This document shows positions 57,291-64,000 of a stretch of 64,000 nucleotides of DNA, in pieces. The notes beneath the pieces were generated by a model. That model had not been told where the DNA came from. It searched no databases and saw nothing but the letters and a program-made list of their open reading frames with translations. Position 1 is the stretch's first letter. Each line of letters begins with the position of its first letter. Made by a program: the position numbers and the translations under genes. Origin of the DNA: Acidobacteriaceae bacterium (lineage in GTDB: Bacteria; Acidobacteriota; Terriglobia; Terriglobales; Acidobacteriaceae); assembly GCA_903642235.1 (NCBI GenBank), contig CAHJWL010000007.1:62001-126000 (forward strand), in the 5' to 3' direction.

Positions 57291-59007
57291 ATGCCAGGTG
57301 ATCTGTGGGAGTACGATTTGCGGACGGAGCACGAGCATCCGCTAGAGGCGCTGCTGGACCCAGCGTCTATGGCACTCAGCTCAGGCGAGACTCCGGTCTT
57401 TCTTCATGCATTGCAACAGCGGAGCGAAGCACTCGAACGGGAAGCAGGGCCGTTTCTGCTGGCGTCCTCTGCGGTACCGGAGATTGCGGGCGAGACGCAG
57501 AGGAGCGGGGCGCCCACAGCGACGGCGATTGATCGAGATTCCGGGGGCGCCGGTGATGCAGCTCTGCTTGTGAAGCAAGGTGGGCCGAGGCTGCGCAACT
57601 GCGGCTGTCCTCATCCTGCGCAAGAGAAGCGGACTGTAGGCGAAGAGCAGGAGATGCCGGCTGCACTGGAAGCCTTCGCATCGGTAGAGGCGCGCGGAAG
57701 CGACCTGCGCTCAGGAGAGGCCGAGGCTCCTTTGCCTGCGTATTTGCGGATGCTCTCGCGGATGTGCGAGCGTGCTGCGGAGCGTCTGGAACAGCAGAAA
57801 CGCGGCATTGCTGCTTCCAGGGTTGTTGGCCTGGAGACGCGGATCTCAACCGAACCGGAGATGTTCGCGACCTCTGTCGCGGAGTGGAGAGGAGCGTCCG
57901 AGACACAAGGGGAGACGCTGGCGATGAGCGCCACGAACCCTGGCCTGAATGTCTGCGCGAACGCTGCCGCTGGTGATCCGGCTGTGGCTGAACTGAGCAG
58001 TATGGTGCTGGATCTCACGGATAATCCAGCGAGCGTGCCATTTGCAGGTCATCAGCAGGACGAGATGCTGTACGTGGCTAGTCTGGCGAAGATCTACCCC
58101 ATGTACGCGGCGTTCAGGCTGCGGCGGATGGTGGAGACAAAGGCAAAGGAGATGATCCGCGCAGGCTTGTCCACGGCCACGACGGGGTGGGAGTTGACGG
58201 TGTTCGCGGAGCTGAAAAAGACGCTGCAGCCGGAGCTGCAGGCGGCTTTTCCCAGGCTTCCTGTGAACTTTCCTGCGCTGTCGAGTATGTTCTGGATATC
58301 AGACGTCGGGGACGCGAACTTTGTTGAGCAAGCGCCGATGCTGACGGACGCGGCGCTGGATCACGCAGGAGAGTTTGGCGCACCTCCGGGCAAGTTTCGC
58401 GACTGGATGCGACTGATGCTGCGCTGGTCAAACGACACAGCGGCGAGCCGGGTGATCCAGGCTCTCGGCTACTCGATGATCAACTTCGCGCTGCAGTCTG
58501 GAGCTTTCTTCGATCGCAGTACGGGTCGCGGATTATGGATCTCAGGCGACTACCGGGGGGAATGACTGGGTACGTGGACCGGGCAACGTGGCGGGGCAGG
58601 TACTGGATGCCAGATGGGCGAAACTGCAGAGCAGAGCCAAGTCGAACTTCACAGGCACGGCGTTCCAGGTAGCGCGAATGATGGCGCTGCTGGGAAAGAG
58701 AGAGCTGGTGGATACTGTGTCGAGTGCTGAAATGATTGATCTCATGACAGGCGCGAACGGTATCGGCAGCTACATTCGAGGGGGTCTTGCAGCTGCGGGA
58801 CGAGGCTTCACCCAAGTTAGTTTAAAAATCGGCTTCGGAGATGAAAGCTTCAGCCACGATTGTGCCTTGGTGCAGATCAATCGAGGTGAGCGTCGGCCAG
58901 TTCTCTTGGTCGAGGTGATTCTGGGTTCGCCACCGAGCAAACATCGCAGTGGCTTAAGACAATTGGCGGTCGGCTATTACGACTGCGTCCTAGGCCTGCA
59001 CCCGTGA
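57291..59007 (+). pseudogene. Beta-lactamase-fold serine hydrolase-like protein, operon gene 5, frameshifted
   Basis: The open frame starts at GTG 57219, but ATG 57291 with GAGG 6 nt upstream fits better. After about 235 residues of low-complexity N-terminus, a class A beta-lactamase-like domain is readable: YVASLAKIYPMYAAF (SxxK), LRWSNDTAASRVI (SDN-like SND) and, in the other frame, KIGFGDESFSHDCALVQ (KTG position). The frame breaks at six G (58555-58560); five would give DYRGNDWVRGPGNVAG and join the frame that ends at 59007. As written, the protein stops at 58565 and lacks the third motif. Confidence 0.65.
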
Positions 59008-59560
59008 ACCTGGAGGCCGCGCATCCTGCGGTGTAGCGCGGCTTTCATGCGTCTTAGGATTCGAGGAGCGGTTCGTGTTGTAGCTCAAGCGCCTCCGGCT
59101 TAACCGGTGACGAAGCTGTCCTAAGCGGAAAACGTCAAGCGGTAGTGAGTCACACCGCCGCCTAGCCAAGCCCTGGGTCATCGGCATTTCGGAGAACGTC
59201 ATCTGGTACGTAGTTCGGAGTTGAGCGCTGCGTCAAAGCTCGACCACCTCGCCCCTCATGACCTCAGGCGTACCTGCGCAAAGCTCTGCTATGTAAATGG
59301 CGGCGAACTGGATAAATACAGCTTCTCCTGGGCACGCCTTGGTCCCGTATACGGCCATACGCTCCGGAGATCCCGACTGCCAAAGGAACCACCCTGAAGG
59401 ACGCATCATCGCCAATGCACTCCCCGAGTTCGTACTGGGAAGTCGCAGTATCGTCAGCAACGCACGATCGGCGGACGCACTACGCGTAAATCCTTGTCTG
59501 AAATCCTTCCGTAGAAAGAACGTACCCGGCGTTTGTACTATTGCGGTGAGGTGACGAACT
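59008..59560. other. Intergenic region with one weak small ORF
   Basis: About 550 bp. A minus-strand frame at 59233-59409 (58 codons) reads AVYGTKACPGEAVFIQFAAI and ends GEVVEL, with GGGAG about 10 nt before its ATG. It looks more protein-like than chance, but I recognise no family. The plus-strand part before 59561 must carry the promoter of the next gene. Confidence 0.3.
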
Positions 59561-60748
59561 TTGAAGTACCCGCTTTTGCTGCTGTCTCTGTGTCTTCTGA
59601 CGATTCCGTCGTTCTGCCAGGACGTTGATGCCGCCGCGGGTCTCAGCTTCCGGCCTGATCGCGTCTCTGCCGAGCGCATGAAGCAGCTGCTCCTTGCCAA
59701 AGTGGCGCAACAGAATCCGCGTGCTGCGGCCCTGCTCTCGAAGGAACTCGCGGGGAAAGACGTGTCTGCACTCTTTGAGCAGGCAGCCGCGCCCTTCGGT
59801 CTGCACGACGGGAATCTGGCCGACGCAATCACCGCGCGCGACTTCATGAAGCAGGCTCGCGAAAGCGGCTCGGCCGCTCCGTCCCTTTCAGAAATCCTGC
59901 AACAGCGGCAGAACACAGCGCACACCCTCAGCAACCAGAGCGGTCCCCATCTTGAGGCAAAACGGCGTGAGCTCGCCGAGATCGCCGAAATCAGCTTCGT
60001 CGTCGATTACCTCACCTGGTCGAACGTGCGGTCTACGCAATCGTCTGCTCCGACTACAGCTGCACCAGGTGATTTTTCCTCAGGCAGTTCTGCACCGGTA
60101 CCGAGCGCAGCAGAGCAGTCCGGTACCTTCGTCGCACCGATCGGCGCTGCGACCCAGTCAGCCGGCAACTTCACCCCCATGGGCAGTACCATCCACGTCG
60201 AAGCCTGGTACCTCTACCCCAACGGCATCGCGACCGACTGTTCCGCGCACGATCCCGCAACCCTGCAGATCTCTCTGCCCGCCCTTCGAGCCATGCGCGA
60301 TTGCACTGGCGCGCGCTGGCGACGCACGGGCGGCAAGGTGCAGATTCAGGTAAGCGATCGAGAGCCGTGGAACGATGCTCTTGAACAACCCGCGCAGCGC
60401 CCCGGCACACGCATCCAGTACGTGGGCGTCACCGCCGGCGGCCGTGGCACCATGCCCGGCGGCGCCGGCGTCTCCATCAATACGGTCGACGACGGCCGCC
60501 TCCTTCTCACGGACGACGGCCATATCCGAACTGTCCTCTCAAGCGCGACTGCGGTCGGTGGCGCAGGCATCGGCGGTGGCAGCTCAAGCAGCAGGCGTCT
60601 GGACGGCACATACACCATCGACGGATATGTGATGACGATCGCAGTTCCCGGAGGGCAGACCTTTCGTCGACTCGTCACCGTCGTGCACGAAGCCGGCAAG
60701 GTCTACGTCTACTTTCAACGCCGCGAATATTGGCCGCCAGGACGATGA
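59561..60748 (+). CDS. Secreted protein of unknown function
   Basis: 395 residues from TTG 59561, chosen because GAGGTG lies about 7 nt upstream and the product then starts with a signal peptide (KYPLLLLSLCLLTIPSFCQ). The N-terminal third is helical (MKQLLLAKVAQQNPRAAALL). The remainder is Ser/Thr/Gly/Ala-rich and beta-like, with a glycine-rich linker (GGAGIGGGSSSSRR) before the ending TYTIDGYVMTIAVPGGQTFR. No catalytic motif seen. Probably periplasmic or extracellular. Monocistronic. Confidence 0.7.
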   Translation: MKYPLLLLSLCLLTIPSFCQDVDAAAGLSFRPDRVSAERMKQLLLAKVAQQNPRAAALLSKELAGKDVSALFEQAAAPFGLHDGNLADAITARDFMKQARESGSAAPSLSEILQQRQNTAHTLSNQSGPHLEAKRRELAEIAEISFVVDYLTWSNVRSTQSSAPTTAAPGDFSSGSSAPVPSAAEQSGTFVAPIGAATQSAGNFTPMGSTIHVEAWYLYPNGIATDCSAHDPATLQISLPALRAMRDCTGARWRRTGGKVQIQVSDREPWNDALEQPAQRPGTRIQYVGVTAGGRGTMPGGAGVSINTVDDGRLLLTDDGHIRTVLSSATAVGGAGIGGGSSSSRRLDGTYTIDGYVMTIAVPGGQTFRRLVTVVHEAGKVYVYFQRREYWPPGR

Positions 60749-60929
60749 GCCGAAGAACCCTTCCCCTGCGCCTTCTGAAGAAAAGCTGACGCGCGGCTCC
60801 GATCCCGGCACTCGATCTGAAACGATCGGCCACGCAATACCGGTTGCGCCATCGCCGTCTCATCGAAACCTGACCGGGGCGAACTGAATACCTCACTCAT
60901 ACAGCCTGCGGCGACCCTGTATAGAACAA

Positions 60930-61118
60930 GGCAAGGTCAGGCACTTGCTCGCAAGTCTGGTCGGGGAAGCCCGGCGCAACGGCCTGTTGAAAGTGGAGGA
61001 GGCGGCTCATCTCACCGACGTACCGAACGTCCGCCAGCAGGGAACGCGGCTGGACGACTGGGTCACCCGCGAGCAAGCCAAAGAGCTCTTGGCTCCCCGA
61101 CCGGTGACCCTAGGTTAG
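60930..61118 (+). pseudogene. Relic of a tyrosine recombinase / integrase
   Basis: An open stretch of about 60 codons reads HLLASLVGEARRNGLLKVEE, VPNVRQQGTRLDDWVTREQA and KELLA, then stops at 61116-61118. This matches the end of the core-binding domain and the linker of phage-type integrases (A-x-NGLL, G-x-RLGNWLTREQA-x-LL). The catalytic domain and the N-terminus are absent. It marks the site of a lost mobile element. No attachment repeats were identified. Confidence 0.6.
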
Positions 61119-61321
61119 CTCTCGTTCTGATCGTTTAGGAGCATCCAGGCCCCCACGTTGAGCTATAGGCGTTCACTTGCATGAACTGATGACTAAAGCA
61201 CATGGCTTGTGAACCAAGCGAGCCCTGGTCGACGATTCGCATCTCTGGCGAAGAGGGCGATCTTTCTCATGGGCGTCTTCGCTTTCAGAGCCGGGCAGAA
61301 GCACCGTTGTGGAATCCATAT

Positions 61322-62089
61322 TCACCGTCCTAGCATTTTTCCGATCTCGTCACGGTACAAGCGGCCGGAGGTGAGGCGGGTGCCACCCTCAAGTTGAAGC
61401 TCGTATCTGCCGCCTATCAGCGAGTAGATGGATACCACCTTCGCCAGATTCACCACGCGACTGCGTTGTACGCGGACGAAGCGGGTGGGGTCGAGCCTAG
61501 CGGTCAGCGCTGTTAGAGTCTCCGTAAGCATGTGCTGGCGCGGACCACAGTGCAGCACGACGTAGTTGTCGGCAGACTCGATCCAGTCGATTGATGCCAC
61601 TGCGACGAAGTCGAAGCGTTCACCCGAACGGACGGCGAGCCTGTCAGGCCAGCGCCGCGGTCGTTCTGCCATCAGAGCGCGAAGCTGTTGAGCAGCATCG
61701 ATATCATGCTTTGCGGCAAGCTGCTCCTGTGCGCGATTGATGCTTCGGTTCAGCCGGTCTTCGTCGAACGGCTTAAGCAGGTAATCGAGGGCGTGTACTT
61801 CAAAGGCGCGAACGGCGTGCTGGTCAAAGGCCGTAATGAAGATCACGGCGGGCATCTTCTCGGGGCTTATTGCGGCGACGACCTCGAAGCCGGAGCCCTC
61901 CGGCATCTGCACATCGAGCAACAGGAGGTCGACGGCGTGCCCGGCGAGGGAAGAAATCGTTTCACTGCCCGATGCGCTCTCGCCGACGATCACAAGGTCA
62001 CGCCGCGCGGCCAGGATGCGTCGAATATTTCTACGAATCAGGTCCTCATCGTCTGCAATCCACACGCGCAGCGGCGGTACCTCGTTCAT
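61322..62089 (-). CDS. LytTR-family response regulator
   Basis: 255 residues. Receiver domain at residues about 7-125 with acidic pocket ADDED, phosphoacceptor LLLLDVQMPEGSGFE, the Thr in FITAFDQHAVRAFE and the Lys in LLKPFDEDRL. The C-terminal LytTR DNA-binding domain follows (IDWIESADNYVVLHCG, RVQRSRVVNLAKVV). Its start overlaps the stop of the upstream sensor kinase (ATGA), so the two form a coupled two-component system. Confidence 0.93.
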   Translation of the reverse strand: MNEVPPLRVWIADDEDLIRRNIRRILAARRDLVIVGESASGSETISSLAGHAVDLLLLDVQMPEGSGFEVVAAISPEKMPAVIFITAFDQHAVRAFEVHALDYLLKPFDEDRLNRSINRAQEQLAAKHDIDAAQQLRALMAERPRRWPDRLAVRSGERFDFVAVASIDWIESADNYVVLHCGPRQHMLTETLTALTARLDPTRFVRVQRSRVVNLAKVVSIYSLIGGRYELQLEGGTRLTSGRLYRDEIGKMLGR

Positions 62090-63357
62090 AGGTCAGAACC
62101 GGGTGTTGCAGTCGCCGGCTTTTGGGAGTGAGCTGCGTGGGTAGAATGTTGGGCAGGCTCCGTGGCTGTAGCCGGCAACACGATCCTGACCTCGGTGCCA
62201 CCCTCGAGAAGGCTGTGCACCTTCAGGGTGTGGCGATCGCCGTAGAGGGAGAGAAGGCGCGCGCGCGTTGCGGCGAGGCCGATGCCGAAGCCCGTGGGTG
62301 CATCTGCGTCCGGGTCCAGGCCGACGCGCTCATGGAGCCCGACGCCATTGTCGCGCACGGTAAGGATCAGCGTCCCCGCCTCTAGACTGCTGCCGATGGA
62401 GATCAGGCCTTGGCTGCATCCGTACAGGCCATGCTTGAGGGCGTTCTCAACGAGCGGCTGCAGCAGGAGGCTCGGTACGGGCACGGCATCTGCGGCGGGA
62501 TCAAGAGCGAAGAGGACGGAGAGGCGGCTGCCGAAACGGACCTGCTCGATCGAAAGATACGACCGCAGCAGGGCGATCTCGTCGCGCAAGGAAATCTCCT
62601 TGCGGTAGTCGTTGCTGAGCGCGACGCGCAGGAGGTCGCCCAAGCGGGCGAGCATGGTGCTGGCTGCTCTGGGGTCATCCGCCGTGAGCGATGAGATGTT
62701 CTGCAGGCAATTGAAAAGGAAGTGCGGGTTGAGCCGCATGCGCAGCGTCTCAAGCTCAGCTTGGCGCAGTGCGCTTTCCAGCTCCGCGTGTTGGAGAAGA
62801 AGCCGTGCGGCCTGCTGCTCCTGCCGCTGTTGCTCCTCTCTGTAGCGCAGAAAGGCGCTTACTCCTAATGTCACAAGATAGAGGACCGCCTGCAGCTCGC
62901 CCTCTGTGGCCCGCACATGCAGCGTGAAGGGTGCAGGCGCGACGGAGCGCGGCAGGGCAGCATGGAGCAATGGGAGCGTGTTGAGCGTCGCCACCGAGAG
63001 GCCGTAGCAGAGCGGCAGCCCGATGAGCAGAAGCAACAGGGCATGCTGAGGGGAGAACGGCCGCGTTGCCGGAAATCGGCGCTCCAGGCGAAAGAGCAGC
63101 GGCGTCAGCGGGAGCCACAGGTAGTAGCAGGTGGAGAACTTCAGCAGCCCGAAGAAGGTGTTTTCATGTGCGCCGGTAAGCACACGGTAGTGCACATAGG
63201 AGATGAGGCAGAGCGTCAGCCACAGGGCCAGCAACAGGTGGTATCCAAGGGACGCGTCTCGCGCGCGCACTCCGGTGCCGGGCGTGGCTGCAGGCGGCAG
63301 ATCGAGGCGTTCCCCGTTCATAGCACTACTATCGTGGAAGTCAGAGCCAAATGCCAT
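62086..63357 (-). CDS. LytS/YehU-type membrane sensor histidine kinase
   Basis: 423 residues, or 411 if ATG 63321 is used. Four membrane helices occupy residues about 35-180 (YHLLLALWLTLCLISYVHYR, HALLLLLIGLPLCYGLSVAT). The kinase core has LRMRLNPHFLFNCLQNISSL, where the His of NPHFLFN is the phosphorylation site, then LLLQPLVENALKHGL (N box) and DNGVGL (G box). It pairs with the overlapping LytTR regulator. There is no extracellular sensor domain; the membrane helices probably sense the signal, which is unknown. Confidence 0.92.
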   Translation of the reverse strand: MAFGSDFHDSSAMNGERLDLPPAATPGTGVRARDASLGYHLLLALWLTLCLISYVHYRVLTGAHENTFFGLLKFSTCYYLWLPLTPLLFRLERRFPATRPFSPQHALLLLLIGLPLCYGLSVATLNTLPLLHAALPRSVAPAPFTLHVRATEGELQAVLYLVTLGVSAFLRYREEQQRQEQQAARLLLQHAELESALRQAELETLRMRLNPHFLFNCLQNISSLTADDPRAASTMLARLGDLLRVALSNDYRKEISLRDEIALLRSYLSIEQVRFGSRLSVLFALDPAADAVPVPSLLLQPLVENALKHGLYGCSQGLISIGSSLEAGTLILTVRDNGVGLHERVGLDPDADAPTGFGIGLAATRARLLSLYGDRHTLKVHSLLEGGTEVRIVLPATATEPAQHSTHAAHSQKPATATPGSDL

Positions 63358-63576
63358 GGCAAACGGGCGAAGTGCTGTTCAGAGCGGGCGAACAGGTTGC
63401 TCATAAGAGTAGACGTTCTACGGTCGTTTGTAGTCGTCTTCCACACAGGCGGTACGTTCGCATCACCATCACAGCCGTTCGCCCAGCATGACATGTCGTT
63501 CACCAAAGATCGCTGGCGGATAAAGAGTTGATCCGCTAGAACCGATCAAGCGATACGGTCAGGGCGAAAGGTTCTC

Positions 63577-64000
63577 ATGCGAGCGTTCACGTTCAAGCAG
63601 GTCGCACGGCAGGAGGAAGCGCTTCTGCTCAGCGACGCGCACGCGGGTGCCTCGCCGGGCGAGGTGCGCTTCATCGCGGGCGGCACGACACTGGTTGACC
63701 TGATGAAGCTGAATGTGGAACGGCCGTCGGTCGTGATCGACATCAATCGTCTGCCGCTCGACAAGATTGAGACGACCCCGGACGGCGGCGTGCGCATCGG
63801 TGCGCTGGTGCGCAACGGCGATTGCGCTCACCATCCCCTGCTCCAGTCGCGCTATCCCGCGCTCTCGCAGGCGTTGCTTTCGGGTGCCTCCGCACAGTTG
63901 CGGAACATGGCCACCACGGGCGGCAACCTCCTGCAGCGAACGCGCTGCACCTACTTTCGCGATACGGTGTGGACCTGCAACAAGCGGGTGCCGGGCAGTG
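63577..64000 (+). CDS. FAD-binding subunit of a molybdenum aldehyde/xanthine oxidoreductase (PaoB/YagS-like), partial
   Basis: The frame starts at ATG 63577 and is still open at the window end (141 residues seen). It begins [10 protein letters not shown], then [20 protein letters not shown], the FAD-pyrophosphate loop, and [20 protein letters not shown] with CNKRVPGS. The Cys-containing insert (CTYFRD...CNKR) is characteristic of the YagS/PaoB group, which binds an extra 4Fe-4S cluster. The iron-sulfur and molybdenum subunits are expected on either side; none lies upstream, so the large subunit should follow beyond the window. Confidence 0.88.
   Translation, partial: MRAFTFKQVARQEEALLLSDAHAGASPGEVRFIAGGTTLVDLMKLNVERPSVVIDINRLPLDKIETTPDGGVRIGALVRNGDCAHHPLLQSRYPALSQALLSGASAQLRNMATTGGNLLQRTRCTYFRDTVWTCNKRVPGS

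Noticed and set aside
1..64000. CRISPR arrays, tRNA/rRNA genes and complete insertion sequences
   Set aside because: None seen: no regularly spaced repeats, no recognisable tRNA T-arm/acceptor pattern and no transposase with terminal repeats. This was done by eye, so a weak tRNA could have been missed.

Overview
The window looks like chromosomal DNA of an acidobacterium of the Terriglobia (Acidobacteriaceae: Edaphobacter/Granulicella/Terriglobus-like). The grounds are a moderately GC-rich composition, several very large Oar-type TonB-dependent receptors (TBDRs) with an N-terminal carboxypeptidase-regulatory-like domain, and a winged-helix/beta-propeller regulator typical of that class. The genus is an inference; no rRNA or tRNA gene was seen.

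Layout. 1-9 kb: the end of a TBDR, a TPR protein, a seven-heme cytochrome and two polytopic glycosyltransferase-like proteins. 9-12 kb: a CLC-F type fluoride/proton antiporter under a clear fluoride riboswitch, then a LysR regulator beside a relic of a molybdenum oxidoreductase. 12-15.4 kb: a serine hydrolase, a relic of an S58 aminopeptidase and a zinc alcohol dehydrogenase. 15.6-24.4 kb: a four-gene minus-strand operon (ECF sigma factor, membrane protein, TBDR, M16 peptidase) in which only the sigma factor is intact. 24.9-34.4 kb: a starch/maltodextrin locus (TBDR, GH13 amylase, MFS sugar permease, divergent winged-helix regulator). 34.4-36.7 kb: a dnaE2 fragment and a GAF-PAS-PAS-GGDEF protein with a degenerate GTP site. 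37-45.4 kb: sulfur assimilation (TBDR, cysD, cysN, cysH, TauE/SafE permease). 46-51 kb: LysR, a Tat-exported bicupin oxalate decarboxylase, and an AraC/SDR divergent pair. 51.8-59 kb: a five-gene operon of unknown function containing a cationic amphipathic protein, an HExxH metalloprotease and a beta-lactamase-like hydrolase; two of its genes are frameshifted. 59.5-64 kb: a secreted protein, an integrase relic, a LytS/LytTR two-component pair and the start of a PaoB-like FAD subunit.

The most interesting signal is in the sulfur locus. Three very short ORFs, absent from any normal gene call, carry uninterrupted runs of cysteine codons (CCC, CCCC and CCCC, each written TGT..TGT-TGC). One lies just upstream of cysD and two lie in tandem upstream of the TBDR. 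They look like cysteine-sensing leader peptides that place the receptor and the sulfate-assimilation operon in one cysteine-responsive regulon. Polycysteine attenuator ORFs are known from mycobacteria; I know of no description in Acidobacteriota, and none that includes a TBDR.

A second theme is decay. At least eight genes are broken or reduced to fragments. Several frameshifts sit in short homopolymers, so sequencing error or phase variation must be excluded for those. Nonsense codons and multiply shifted fragments show that part of the decay is probably real.
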